A DNA stretch of 33,446 nucleotides from Patescibacteria group bacterium (GTDB lineage: Bacteria > Patescibacteriota > Patescibacteriia > UBA1558 > S5-K13), in assembly GCA_028692545.1 (NCBI GenBank), contig JAQUXC010000011.1, positions 1 through 33,446 on the forward strand. The letters are read 5' to 3'. Position 1 is the stretch's first letter. Every line of letters starts with the position of its first letter. Below, piece after piece: positions 1 through 8,925 of the stretch. Under the pieces are notes generated by a model. It was not told where the DNA came from. It searched no databases and worked only from the letters and a program-made list of their open reading frames with translations. The translations under genes and the position numbers were made by a program.

Positions 1-127
1 ATGTGGCAGAAAATTCTCCTAGCGATCTTGCATCTAATGATGGTTGGTTTTATTATAATAATAATATAATTAGAAAGGATACTCCTGTCCATGTCACAAC
101 TGTAAGTGGAGACCAACACGAAATGCA
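1..127. repeat. 127-bp exact copy of 330-456 at the window edge (probable assembly overlap)
   Basis: Bases 1-127 are identical to 330-456 and diverge from base 128 on. The copy is read in a different frame from the gene it precedes: the frame used by the good protein after base 128 meets a TAG at 71-73, while the frame that matches the internal copy meets a TAG at 141-143. A repeat period of 329 is not divisible by three, so a true tandem duplication would break the gene. An exact 127-base length equals a common maximum k-mer of de Bruijn assemblers, so a contig-end overlap is the simplest reading. Confidence 0.85.
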
Positions 128-2572
128 AAACTTTGTGCTATAGCAGATGATTGGAAAACTCCTGAAGATAGAGTATATTGTGGTGTTTTTGGAGCAGGTG
201 GATGTAATGTTTTGATTTTTGTACCAGCAGGAAGTACTGTTAATACATCATATTATAATCAGCATAATAATATAGCTTCTCAGATTATTTATGGTACAGA
301 ACTAGGAAATTCTTGGCTTGATAGTGGTTATGTGGCAGAAAATTCTCCTAGCGATCTTGCATCTAATGATGGTTGGTTTTATTATAATAATAATATAATT
401 AGAAAGGATACTCCTGTCCATGTCACAACTGTAAGTGGAGACCAACACGAAATGCATGATGTTAATGCAAACAAATTCTCTTTTGAAGATTTTGGTTTTG
501 TAGGTTCAGGAAGTATATTGAATTTTATAGATGTAAACGATTTTAATTTAGCGTCTTTATTTGACTCTCCTAATAATAAGTTAGAAAAATATATTTATGA
601 TGAGGGTGTAAACCTAACAACAGGGGCAGATCAGGGTGAAACGTATTACAATGCAAATACAACAATATTTACTGGAGGGCATTGTGGTGGTTGTGATTAT
701 CCTGACTTTTCTTCTTGTTTAAGTTATGGTAAGCATGAAGTTAAAACAGCTGAATGTAAAATGGGCAGTAATTGTGGTACTCATAGGTGGAGAAATAGGA
801 AAAGATTTTGTAATCCTAGAACTTATAATTATTATGTAAATACACCAAGCCTTTGGAATTGGAGCTATTATTCGGGTGATTGTGTGCCAAATTGTGTATT
901 TTCAATGGTTAATGATGAGACAGTAAATAATGGTTTAGGTTGTTTTAGGTATGGATATTCTGGTTATGATCACTATAAAAATTTAAGAACTTCATATGGT
1001 TCGGGGACCTCATTTGATTTAGCTTTATGTAATTCTACTGCAAGTACAACTTATAACATCATCCAATCACAGGCAGAAGCTGATTGTAATTTTGTAAATT
1101 GTATGGAAAGAACAGGTATTAATCAGGCATCCGATCACTCATGTTCTAGCTATGTTTTTAATGGTACAAACTGTGACTCATATTTATTTACATATGATAT
1201 CAATAATGGAACATTTACTACATTAGGTAGTCAACAGATGGTTCTAGCTAATAATAAATGTATGATAGGTGGATTTATAGATGCTATAAACTACGGTAGT
1301 GGTCCAGTAGCATCTTTTGCAGATCCATCAATATCTGGTTCAACGTGTACTGAAGTAACTGTTTCTACAGGTGTTAATGCCACTTTAACTTCTACCAGTT
1401 GTATATCAGGATCATCTTGTGTTCAGTCGTGTCTTAGCTATTTTGATTTAGAAAATGTTGTTTTCAATGCGAATAATTTCTATTTATCAAAGGTAGAAAA
1501 CCCAGAAACAGGGCCAAATGTTTCTGGTAATTCACCAAGATGTTATATAGATGATAAATGGGTGTGTACTGGAGCAAGAACAAGTGATCCTTCCAGATAT
1601 AGTGTACTTACAGATGTAAGTTATAGCAAAATTTGGCAATCTCCTAATTTTGTAGATATACAAGCACCATTTTCTGCACTATTTAATAATGATGAGGCAA
1701 GTAGACTTGCAATCAAGTTGAATAGTAATCCAGCTTCTTCTTATGATTTTTATTCAAATATTTTAGATACAAATGTAAATAATTTTGTTGCTGCCAAAGC
1801 TCATTTGAATAATATTGTAATAAAAGTTCCAGATGGAAATTTTCAATATAAAAATACTAGCAATGCTTGGTTGTCAGTTGAAGATGCAGTGTCTTTACCT
1901 TCTGTATTAAGTGCTTTGCCAGCATCTGATTATTGGGACCTTACAAACTCTACAAACCCACCTATTATTAAATTTCTTGAATATGATGAGGAAAATAATA
2001 GTATTTTAGAAGGTGATTATGGCATAAGTGTAAATAATATTAATGGGGCTAATATAATTAACAGTGAAGGAAGTCTTTATGCAAGTTTATCTTTTTATGC
2101 ATATACTGGTTCAGGTAGAGAGCCAATACAAGATATAATTATAAATTGGGAAACCGGTGTAGAAACTACAATAGAAGGTCCATTTAAAAATCGTAAACAT
2201 AATTGTGATAGAAGGTGTGGAACTAATTATAATGATGCGTTTGATAGTTCATTGGGTGATGAGTGTTATGATGATTCAACTTGTGGTAGTGGTAATAAGT
2301 GTTTTGGTAGAAGCTGGGGAGATACGCAAAGTGCTTGTATGGAAGATAATAAGGACAAAAAAGAAATAGGATATTTTTCATATAGTTATATATATTCATG
2401 TGATCCATTGAATAACGCATGGTTATCAAATTGCTCACAGTACGGAATACCTGGCGGATGTTGTGTATATACACCAAGCGTTACAGTAAAGGATAATTGG
2501 GGTACGACTGCAACAGGAAATCTTGGTACTTGTGATGTTGGGGATTGTTCTATAATAATTACACCTAGATAG
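128..2572 (+). CDS. Cys-rich secreted or surface protein, 5' end missing
   Basis: The frame is open from base 74, but only sequence after the duplicated edge (base 128) can be trusted. No convincing start is seen; a TTG at 212 is only the first possible codon, so the true N-terminus lies outside. The product (about 800 residues visible) is rich in Cys, Asn, Tyr and Ser, with many CxxC-like pairs, for example near the HCGGCDYPD stretch and in the last 150 residues. It has no obvious membrane segment. Such composition suggests an exported, disulfide-bonded protein. The stop is followed after two bases by the ATG of a VirB6-like gene, so the two are probably cotranscribed and work at the same envelope machine. 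No family was recognised. The end of the protein, with regularly spaced Cys, resembles small Cys-rich modules of adhesins, but this is inference. Confidence 0.7.
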   Translation, partial: KLCAIADDWKTPEDRVYCGVFGAGGCNVLIFVPAGSTVNTSYYNQHNNIASQIIYGTELGNSWLDSGYVAENSPSDLASNDGWFYYNNNIIRKDTPVHVTTVSGDQHEMHDVNANKFSFEDFGFVGSGSILNFIDVNDFNLASLFDSPNNKLEKYIYDEGVNLTTGADQGETYYNANTTIFTGGHCGGCDYPDFSSCLSYGKHEVKTAECKMGSNCGTHRWRNRKRFCNPRTYNYYVNTPSLWNWSYYSGDCVPNCVFSMVNDETVNNGLGCFRYGYSGYDHYKNLRTSYGSGTSFDLALCNSTASTTYNIIQSQAEADCNFVNCMERTGINQASDHSCSSYVFNGTNCDSYLFTYDINNGTFTTLGSQQMVLANNKCMIGGFIDAINYGSGPVASFADPSISGSTCTEVTVSTGVNATLTSTSCISGSSCVQSCLSYFDLENVVFNANNFYLSKVENPETGPNVSGNSPRCYIDDKWVCTGARTSDPSRYSVLTDVSYSKIWQSPNFVDIQAPFSALFNNDEASRLAIKLNSNPASSYDFYSNILDTNVNNFVAAKAHLNNIVIKVPDGNFQYKNTSNAWLSVEDAVSLPSVLSALPASDYWDLTNSTNPPIIKFLEYDEENNSILEGDYGISVNNINGANIINSEGSLYASLSFYAYTGSGREPIQDIIINWETGVETTIEGPFKNRKHNCDRRCGTNYNDAFDSSLGDECYDDSTCGSGNKCFGRSWGDTQSACMEDNKDKKEIGYFSYSYIYSCDPLNNAWLSNCSQYGIPGGCCVYTPSVTVKDNWGTTATGNLGTCDVGDCSIIITPR

Positions 2573-2574
2573 AG

Positions 2575-5500
2575 ATGATAAAACAAACAAAAAAAATATT
2601 TCAGAATTTTTCTAATAAATGGTTTGGTTTTTCAAAAAAAAGAAGAACATTTTTGACTATATCATTTTGTCTTATATTTTTGTTGTTTATTAGTCCATTT
2701 TTTGTAAAGGCAGATAATTTAGGATCTGCTATTGGTCAGATACTTACAAATGTAGTTTTGTTTTTTGTAGATCTTGCGTCAACATTGGTAATATTAGAGA
2801 TGAAGGTTATGGTGTATTTGGCTCAATGGAGAAGTTTCACAAAGGGTGTTTTTGCCGTTGAGGAAGGTTGGAAGATTGTGAGAGATTTATGTAATATGTT
2901 TTTTATACTTATACTTCTTGTAATATCTTTTTCTACTATTTTGAAAATAGAATCATATGCATACAAAAAATGGTTAGCAAAGCTTGTAGTTTTTGCTATC
3001 ATCATAAATTTTTCAAAAACAATTACAGGAATTTTGATAGATTTTTCTCAGGTTATAATGCTTACATTTGTTTCTTCATTTCAGGCTGCTACAGCTGGTA
3101 ATCTAGCTCAAGGTTTGCATTTGGGTGAATTTTTGAAAGCAGATTCTAGTGGAAATATTGCAGAATCAGATTCTTGGACTATGTTTGGAGCGGCTGTTTT
3201 AGCTCTTATTTTGATGGCAATATTTGGAATAGTAATGCTTATAATGATAGTGATGCTTATGGGTAGAATAGTTACTTTATGGGTTTTGACAATATTATCT
3301 CCTATAGCATATTTACTTCAAGCATCTCCAATTGGTACAAAATATGCCAATCAATGGTGGGAAGAATTTAGCAAAAATCTTATAAGTGGGCCAGTACTTG
3401 CGTTCTTTTTGTGGCTCGCTTTATTCACTATACAAAATGCTTCAGACAAACAATTATTAACTACACTAAATGAACAAGGATCCGCAGAAATACCAGATGA
3501 TGATAATAATAAATTAGCAGGACAAGGAGTGGGTGCAGGACCAGGTAGTGCTACAGGAACACAAGTCGGAAAAGCATCTGTATTACTTGATTATATAGTT
3601 GTAATAGCGCTTCTTATAGCTGCAATAAAAGTAGCTCAGTCAATGGGTGTTATGGGATCTCAATTTGCAGGATCAATGATGAGTAATATGAATTCTTTTG
3701 CTGGAAAAGCAGCACGTTTTGCTGTAAAAACACCACTGAAAGGTGCTGCAGGATTAGCTTCATGGGCTGATAGAAAAACTTTAAGTAAATGGGGTGTTGG
3801 ATATCACTCTGCAAAGATGGGTATAGAGGGAATTAAAGCTAGTTTTGCAGATAAAAAAGATCAAGATATGAAAGATATAAGAACTAATGCTGCCTCAAGA
3901 ACTGGTTTATCAGGTGTTCTTTTTGGTGCAGCTCGTGGCAAGGAATGGGGTAATAGATATTTAGCTGGTACTTTGGGGCTAAAGGGTTTGTCAAGCGCTG
4001 TTGGTGATACTTTTCATGGAGCTGGTTATACAAATAAAGAAAGTGATGAATTAGATAAAGCAGGAAAAGAAAAAGAAAGATTAGAAGGATTAAGGGAAAA
4101 TATTGGATCTATGGCCTTTGGTAAAGAAGAGCAAGATAAAATGAGAGAAACAAAGGATGAAGAAATAGAAGAAGAAGAAAAGAAGAAGACTGAATTAATG
4201 GACGGAAAGACAAAAGAGGAATTAGAGGCTAATGTTGAAGAAGCAAAGGCAAAGGCAAAGGCAGCAAAAACAGATGAAGAGAAAAAAAGTGCTGATGATG
4301 AATTAAAAAAAGCACAAGATAAGCTAGATGAATTAGAAGCAATAGAAGATAAAATTAAAAAATTAGCAGAAGAAAAAGAGTCAATAAAATTATTTGATAT
4401 AGAGTCTGATGATTTTGAAGCTTTTTCAAAAATACAACATGAACAAGAAATAAAAAGAATAAATAGTGATCAAACATTAACTAGTAAAGAAAGAAGTGAG
4501 CAAATAAAAGATGCAAAGAGTGATTATGAAATAAGAATGGATAGATTTCATGGATTAAAAGCAAATCAGGAGAAAGAAGAGGAAGATATTACTGTAAAAT
4601 ATAATGCCGCAATGACTGCTGTTGCAGAGAATCCGGGGTTAACTGATGATGAGGCTGAGAGACAAAGAAAAGAATTAGAAGAACAAAAATCTAAAGAGAT
4701 TTCTGATTCTAAGAATAAAGTTGCTAGTTTTGTTATAAAAAAAATGTCGTCTAGCGTAACTTCTGAAAATTTTGTAGAAAATGCTAATGAAGAATATCAA
4801 GAAGAAGATTTGAGAATTCAAAATGATAAAAATTTGTCAGAAAAACAGAAGGATAAAAAGCGTCGTCATTTAGCAGAACATCATAATAGAAAATTAAAAA
4901 GATATAGTGAATTTAAAGATAATCAAGAGGGAGAACAAGAATTAAAAGAGCTTGATATAAACTCTGAATATGATGAAAGAGTTAAAACAGTTGAAAGTGA
5001 TAGGACTCTCTCAGATGATGAACAAAGAGTTAGAATAAATAACTTAAATAGAGAGAGAAGAGATAAAATTGATGAATCAAGAGTTGAATCAAAATTAAAT
5101 ATAGATAATTTTGTAGGTAAAATGTCTGGTGCTATATCTAAAGATGATTATAAAAAATCTATAGACGAACGAATACAAGCAAAAGAATCAGAAATGACAG
5201 AGCATAAAGAAAATATATCAAAATACACCATGGTTAGTACAACCGCAAGATCTGCCCATAGAGAATTGGTAGACAAAAAAGCAAAAGAAATATCTGGATT
5301 ACAGAGTCAGACTGAGCTTATATCTGCATTTAGATCTGCTATGAATGCTGGTGATCAGTATACAGGTTTGGCTGTTGTAGAAAAACTTGCAAAAGATGGT
5401 AATTTGAATGAATTATTGAACGAATTTAATTATGATAGTAATGCTATTGGTCAAACAAAATTTTTCGAGGAAAAATTTGGAGGAGATTTTGGTATGAAAA

Positions 5501-6009
5501 AACAAGAGTATTTAGCAGCACAAAATGATGTAAGTTATGCTGCTGAGAAAGCTGGACACTGGGAACAAGCCAGAACTGTAAAAGTAAGGCCAGATGGAAA
5601 ATTTGAATGTATGGTAAGACAGAATGAAGATGGGTCTTGGGATGATTCAGAACATGCATTTGAATGCTGGGCTGACATTATGAAACTGGATCCACAGGTT
5701 ATAGCTAGAACTTTAAATAGATTGGCTTTTGGGGGCGAAAATGGTAAAACCAAAAAATTTGAGATGAGTGCACTTGGAGGTATGCTTGTAAAATCTCTTG
5801 GTGCTAATAGTGAATTTATAACAAGACATGCACAAAGAATGAATATAAATTTAGCTACAAATTTGGTAAACTCTGATAAGACCAAATCTTTAGCAGGAGA
5901 TAAATTTTATGAGGCGTTATTGAAATTAACAACTCAAACATCTGGAAAGACATTAAGTCCAGAGGATATATATAATGAGGTAATGAAAATATTTAAAAAT
6001 AAAACTTAA
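2575..6009 (+). CDS. VirB6/TrbL-like polytopic membrane protein with long charged C-terminal tail
   Basis: This 1144-residue protein has a basic N-terminus and a hydrophobic segment at about 24-46. Further membrane segments lie near 55-83, 103-123, 134-158, 205-254, 272-292 and 337-354. From about residue 400 it is soluble and extremely rich in Lys and Glu, with predicted coiled coil around 480-900, and it ends in a more globular region. VirB6/TrbL proteins are the polytopic inner-membrane channel components of type IV secretion systems, and forms with long soluble tails are common in CPR genomes. The multi-pass core followed by a Gly/Ala-rich stretch supports the call, but no VirB4 ATPase or other subunit is in the window; they may lie upstream. 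It begins two bases after the preceding stop and precedes an unknown gene by 12 bases. The alternative is an unrelated large membrane protein. Confidence 0.65.
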   Translation: MIKQTKKIFQNFSNKWFGFSKKRRTFLTISFCLIFLLFISPFFVKADNLGSAIGQILTNVVLFFVDLASTLVILEMKVMVYLAQWRSFTKGVFAVEEGWKIVRDLCNMFFILILLVISFSTILKIESYAYKKWLAKLVVFAIIINFSKTITGILIDFSQVIMLTFVSSFQAATAGNLAQGLHLGEFLKADSSGNIAESDSWTMFGAAVLALILMAIFGIVMLIMIVMLMGRIVTLWVLTILSPIAYLLQASPIGTKYANQWWEEFSKNLISGPVLAFFLWLALFTIQNASDKQLLTTLNEQGSAEIPDDDNNKLAGQGVGAGPGSATGTQVGKASVLLDYIVVIALLIAAIKVAQSMGVMGSQFAGSMMSNMNSFAGKAARFAVKTPLKGAAGLASWADRKTLSKWGVGYHSAKMGIEGIKASFADKKDQDMKDIRTNAASRTGLSGVLFGAARGKEWGNRYLAGTLGLKGLSSAVGDTFHGAGYTNKESDELDKAGKEKERLEGLRENIGSMAFGKEEQDKMRETKDEEIEEEEKKKTELMDGKTKEELEANVEEAKAKAKAAKTDEEKKSADDELKKAQDKLDELEAIEDKIKKLAEEKESIKLFDIESDDFEAFSKIQHEQEIKRINSDQTLTSKERSEQIKDAKSDYEIRMDRFHGLKANQEKEEEDITVKYNAAMTAVAENPGLTDDEAERQRKELEEQKSKEISDSKNKVASFVIKKMSSSVTSENFVENANEEYQEEDLRIQNDKNLSEKQKDKKRRHLAEHHNRKLKRYSEFKDNQEGEQELKELDINSEYDERVKTVESDRTLSDDEQRVRINNLNRERRDKIDESRVESKLNIDNFVGKMSGAISKDDYKKSIDERIQAKESEMTEHKENISKYTMVSTTARSAHRELVDKKAKEISGLQSQTELISAFRSAMNAGDQYTGLAVVEKLAKDGNLNELLNEFNYDSNAIGQTKFFEEKFGGDFGMKKQEYLAAQNDVSYAAEKAGHWEQARTVKVRPDGKFECMVRQNEDGSWDDSEHAFECWADIMKLDPQVIARTLNRLAFGGENGKTKKFEMSALGGMLVKSLGANSEFITRHAQRMNINLATNLVNSDKTKSLAGDKFYEALLKLTTQTSGKTLSPEDIYNEVMKIFKNKT

Positions 6010-6021
6010 ATAAAATTAATC

Positions 6022-7374
6022 ATGCAATACGATTTCAACAACAAGAATACAATTCAAAGCTTTAGAAAAGAGCTAGATTCTATAATTGAGTCAGAAGATG
6101 GAATTAGAGGATATAAATTTGCTCTTTATATGCAAAAGATTTTGGATATTCCAGAGATTGGAAATACATTAAGTCAAGAATCACGGGCTCAGTATGATGA
6201 TATGATAATTACCGCTAAATTTCTAGGACTTCATAGACTTAGTGAAGAAGAATTTTTTAAATTATTGGAAGAACATTTCAATAAGATGTTTGATATAAAA
6301 TATTATAATATTTCAAGTAGAGTAGAATATTTTCTTGTGACAAATTTTTATTTTTTACCAGATAGAGATGAATTCAAAATTAAGATTAGAGATTTTTTGT
6401 TGAGCAACAAAATTTTGATATCAAAAGAGAAAATAAAAATAAATGGCGTTTTAGAGGATCAAAGTGTTCAAAATTGGTTAAAAGATTTTAGAAATAAATA
6501 TACTGAAGATGGGTTTTTGGACCCAGTTTCAATTAGTGAATATTTTACTTCAAGTGAAAATTTTAATGCTTTATCTTTAAAAGAAAAAGACGATGTAAAG
6601 TCTATTTTTGATCTTTATTCAATGCTCAAGATGAAGTCATCTGATTTAATAGGAATGGAAGAAGCAATATCTATAGAAACTCCTGATGGAGAATTGGCAG
6701 TACTGAGACATGGAGAAATAGAAAAAATCCCTAGAGAAGTATATAAATTGTATGATGAGATAAAAGATATTATGAATCCAGATATTGAAGTGAGGTCAAA
6801 AAAGGTTTTTGATGTTGATGAAGAATCAAAGTCTTTACCAAAAGAAGAAAAAAATATTGATGAAAAAAAATCTATACAGATATTATTGCAAAAATATAAA
6901 GATTTTGAAGATAAAATGAATCAATTAGATACAAAAAATCTAGAGCAATACAAAAATAATTTAGATTCTCTTTTTGGTGAATTTGAAAATTATTCGAAAG
7001 ATAAAAACAAAATTTTTTCTTTTATATTATTTTTGGTAAAGAATGGTTTGTTTAATCAGTTTTATAAATCAGTACCAGGAGTTGCCGGATTAGAATTTAA
7101 AAAATATTTATCTACAAAATTTTCTGAAAGTATTGTAGAATTTATAGTTGAGCATTATGAAAATCCAGAATCAGTAAGTTTGTTTTTACAATTTTTGTTA
7201 AACAGGTCTGGAATAAATGAAAGAGAATCAGCTTTGTTCGGAATGTATATAGCAAATATTTTCAAGAAAAATAAGCAAGAAAAATATTTTTCTATTGTGT
7301 ATGGTGATTTGAATCTTGAAAGCTTTTTATGGAGAGATGTGGTAGAGGAGGCAGGGATTGTAAAATTTAAATAG
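6022..7374 (+). CDS. hypothetical protein (450 residues)
   Basis: The product is soluble, largely helical and rich in Lys, Glu, Asp and Phe, with no signal peptide, membrane segment or recognised motif. It follows the VirB6-like gene by 12 bases and is the last gene before a strong bidirectional terminator, so it probably belongs to the same transcript. Its start ATG has no Shine-Dalgarno, like most genes here. A cytoplasmic partner of the secretion-type complex is possible from position alone; the sequence itself does not show a function. Confidence 0.75.
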   Translation: MQYDFNNKNTIQSFRKELDSIIESEDGIRGYKFALYMQKILDIPEIGNTLSQESRAQYDDMIITAKFLGLHRLSEEEFFKLLEEHFNKMFDIKYYNISSRVEYFLVTNFYFLPDRDEFKIKIRDFLLSNKILISKEKIKINGVLEDQSVQNWLKDFRNKYTEDGFLDPVSISEYFTSSENFNALSLKEKDDVKSIFDLYSMLKMKSSDLIGMEEAISIETPDGELAVLRHGEIEKIPREVYKLYDEIKDIMNPDIEVRSKKVFDVDEESKSLPKEEKNIDEKKSIQILLQKYKDFEDKMNQLDTKNLEQYKNNLDSLFGEFENYSKDKNKIFSFILFLVKNGLFNQFYKSVPGVAGLEFKKYLSTKFSESIVEFIVEHYENPESVSLFLQFLLNRSGINERESALFGMYIANIFKKNKQEKYFSIVYGDLNLESFLWRDVVEEAGIVKFK

Positions 7375-7381
7375 ATCTTAT

Positions 7382-7426
7382 AAAAAACCACCCCGGGGGT
7401 GTTTACACTCCCGGGGTGGTTTTGGT
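7382..7426. terminator. bidirectional intrinsic terminator
   Basis: A run of A at 7382-7387 precedes a long GC-rich hairpin with arms ACCACCCCGGG and CCCGGGGTGGT. The stem can extend through one G-U pair almost to the loop, and a T run follows at 7420-7423. The A run on one side and T run on the other let it work in both directions, fitting the convergent genes ending at 7374 (plus) and 7440 (minus). Confidence 0.9.
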
Positions 7427-7439
7427 TAGTTTTATGTAT

Positions 7440-7997
7440 TTAAGCTCTTTCTACATATTCTCCTGTTTCTGTATTTATCTTTATAATATCGCCATCTTTT
7501 ATAAATAAAGGGCATTTTATATTTGCACCTGTTTCTATGGTAACTTGTTTTGTAGCAGATCCAGCTGTATCGCCTTTTACTCCAGGTGGAGCAGATATTA
7601 CTTTAAATTCCATTTTTGTAGGTAAACTTACAGACACTGGTTTATCATTGAATTTTAATATTTCTACAATTGTTCCATCTTTTAAATAATCAACTTGTTC
7701 TTTCATGGATTCTATATCAAAGAAGAATTGTTCGAATGTTTCTTGATCCATAAAATAACAATTTTCATTATCTTTGTATAAAAAACTTGCTTTTTCTCTA
7801 GTTAAATTTGCTTCTTCAGCTTTGTCTCCACCACTGAATGTTTTTTCAAGCATATCACCTGTTATAAGATTTTTGAGCTTTGTTTTCAAAACTGCACCAC
7901 TCCTTGCTTGTTTGGAATGTTGAGCAGATATTATTTTATATGGTTGATCCTTAAAAGATATTATTTTGTTTAGTTTTAATTCATTGAATTCTAACAT
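7440..7997 (-). CDS. efp: elongation factor P
   Basis: EF-P binds the ribosome between the P and E sites and relieves stalling at proline stretches. The 185-residue length is normal for the family. The N-terminal KOW-like domain contains TKLKNLITG, and the C-terminal OB domain ends in the typical INTETGEYVERA. The loop that enters the peptidyl-transferase centre reads SKQARSGAV, which places Arg32 where Escherichia coli EF-P has the modified Lys34. This matches the Arg-type EF-P seen in Pseudomonas, which is rhamnosylated by EarP; neither earP nor epmA is in the window. It is transcribed alone, behind a GC-rich leader hairpin, and converges on a bidirectional terminator. Confidence 0.96.
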   Translation of the reverse strand: MLEFNELKLNKIISFKDQPYKIISAQHSKQARSGAVLKTKLKNLITGDMLEKTFSGGDKAEEANLTREKASFLYKDNENCYFMDQETFEQFFFDIESMKEQVDYLKDGTIVEILKFNDKPVSVSLPTKMEFKVISAPPGVKGDTAGSATKQVTIETGANIKCPLFIKDGDIIKINTETGEYVERA

Positions 7998-8015
7998 ATT
8001 TTTTCTTGCTCTGTC

Positions 8016-8040
8016 TGCGGCGTGCCACTATGGCGTGCGA
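8016..8040 (-). promoter_or_regulatory. GC-rich hairpin in the efp leader
   Basis: A GC-rich patch lies 20-45 bases upstream of the efp start in an otherwise A+T-rich gap. It contains GCCA-CTA-TGGC (8024-8034), which can extend through wobble pairs, and a direct repeat of GGCGTGC. It would lie in the efp 5' leader. A regulatory role is inference only. Confidence 0.35.
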
Positions 8041-8067
8041 ATGACAGGATTAATTTTAGACAATTTT

Positions 8068-8097
8068 AAATTCCTGTTTTAGGGACAGGAATTTTTG
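8068..8097. terminator. terminator after rpsR
   Basis: A perfect 10-bp hairpin has arms AAATTCCTGT (8068-8077) and ACAGGAATTT (8085-8094) and a 7-base loop. It lies just after the rpsR stop on the minus strand. The plus-strand side has the better T run, but A/T-rich flanks on both sides let it serve the rpsF-ssb-rpsR transcript. Confidence 0.6.
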
Positions 8098-8107
8098 TGA
8101 GGGTTGT

Positions 8108-8332
8108 TTATGATTTTGTATATGGTAATAAAGCCATAAACCTTGCTCTTTTTATAGCTTGGCTTAATTTTCTTTGGTGTTTTGAGCATACTCCATTTCT
8201 TTTTTTTGGTACTATTTTTGCATAGGAGCTTATGAATTTTTGTAATAATTGAATATCTCTGAAATCGATATAATCTATATCTTTGTGACAGAAATAGCAA
8301 TATTTCTTTTTGTTTATAGTTGTCTTTGTCAT
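8108..8332 (-). CDS. rpsR: ribosomal protein bS18
   Basis: This is a 74-residue component of the small subunit platform, which forms a heterodimer with bS6. The family pattern is clear in YCYFC followed by DFRDIQLLQKFIS, KIVPKKRNGVCSKHQRKLSQAIKRARFMALLPYT. Cys12, Cys15, Cys49 and His52 form a potential zinc site, so this looks like a zinc-binding form of bS18. It is the last gene of rpsF-ssb-rpsR, an order conserved in many bacteria. About 100 bases separate it from ssb, and that gap holds a GC-rich hairpin. Confidence 0.96.
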   Translation of the reverse strand: MTKTTINKKKYCYFCHKDIDYIDFRDIQLLQKFISSYAKIVPKKRNGVCSKHQRKLSQAIKRARFMALLPYTKS

Positions 8333-8377
8333 AGTTTTAAAATTCTAAAATATATAATTATTTTTTATTTTTTTCAT

Positions 8378-8425
8378 TCGTGGCGCCTGTCTTTCTTGTG
8401 GGCAGGAATTCGTCTTCGGAGGATA
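8378..8425 (-). other. GC-rich hairpin between ssb and rpsR
   Basis: This short GC-rich patch sits in an A+T-rich gap. CCTGTC and GGCAGG can pair with one wobble (about 8390-8410). Near the rpsR start the mRNA would carry this hairpin; it could be a processing or attenuation site. It shares a CATTCG-type edge and high GC with the efp leader patch, but the similarity is too short to call them one repeat. Confidence 0.3.
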
Positions 8426-8433
8426 GTTATTTA

Positions 8434-8871
8434 TTAAAATGGTATATCCTCAATATTTATTTCTTCCTCATCGTCTTGTTGACTTTGGTCTTCACTAGTT
8501 TCAGTTTTTGCTTTATTAAAATTATTGGAAGCCCCATCTCCTGATTTATTATCTAACATTATCATATTTTCGGCTATTATTTCAGTTCTATATTTTTTTA
8601 TACCATTTTGGTCTTCCCAATTTCTGGTTTGTAATCTACCTTCTAGATAAATTTTACTACCCTTTTTTAGATATTGAGTAATAATTTCTGCTAGCTTTCT
8701 CCATGCAACTATATTATGAAATTCTGTTTTTTCTTGTTTTTGTCCTTCTTGATCTTTCCATGTCATATTTGTAGCCATAGAAAATGAAACTACTGGTTGT
8801 CCTGATGGAGTTGTACGTGATTCTGGATCAGCTGTTAGTCTTCCTATTATTGTTGCTCTATTTAGATCCAT
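8434..8871 (-). CDS. ssb: single-stranded DNA-binding protein
   Basis: SSB coats single-stranded DNA during replication, repair and recombination. The 145-residue product has the OB-fold domain in roughly residues 1-107, starting MDLNRATIIGRLTADPE, with the conserved KGSKIYLEGRLQTRNW and RTEIIAENMIML. A short acidic tail follows and ends DIEDIPF-like (INIEDIPF), the tip that recruits partner proteins. It lies between rpsF and rpsR in the classic operon order, 54 bases after the rpsF stop. Confidence 0.97.
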   Translation of the reverse strand: MDLNRATIIGRLTADPESRTTPSGQPVVSFSMATNMTWKDQEGQKQEKTEFHNIVAWRKLAEIITQYLKKGSKIYLEGRLQTRNWEDQNGIKKYRTEIIAENMIMLDNKSGDGASNNFNKAKTETSEDQSQQDDEEEINIEDIPF

Positions 8872-8925
8872 ATGTTTTTTGTTCTACTTAGCTATATTAA
8901 CTAAGTTGAAATAGTTAATTATATT

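Noticed and set aside
2223-2586. Minus-strand open frames inside the first gene
   Set aside because: Low-complexity shadows of the plus-strand coding sequence.
8079-8300. Second open frame overlapping rpsR
   Set aside because: Other frame of rpsR; the bS18 frame is unambiguous.
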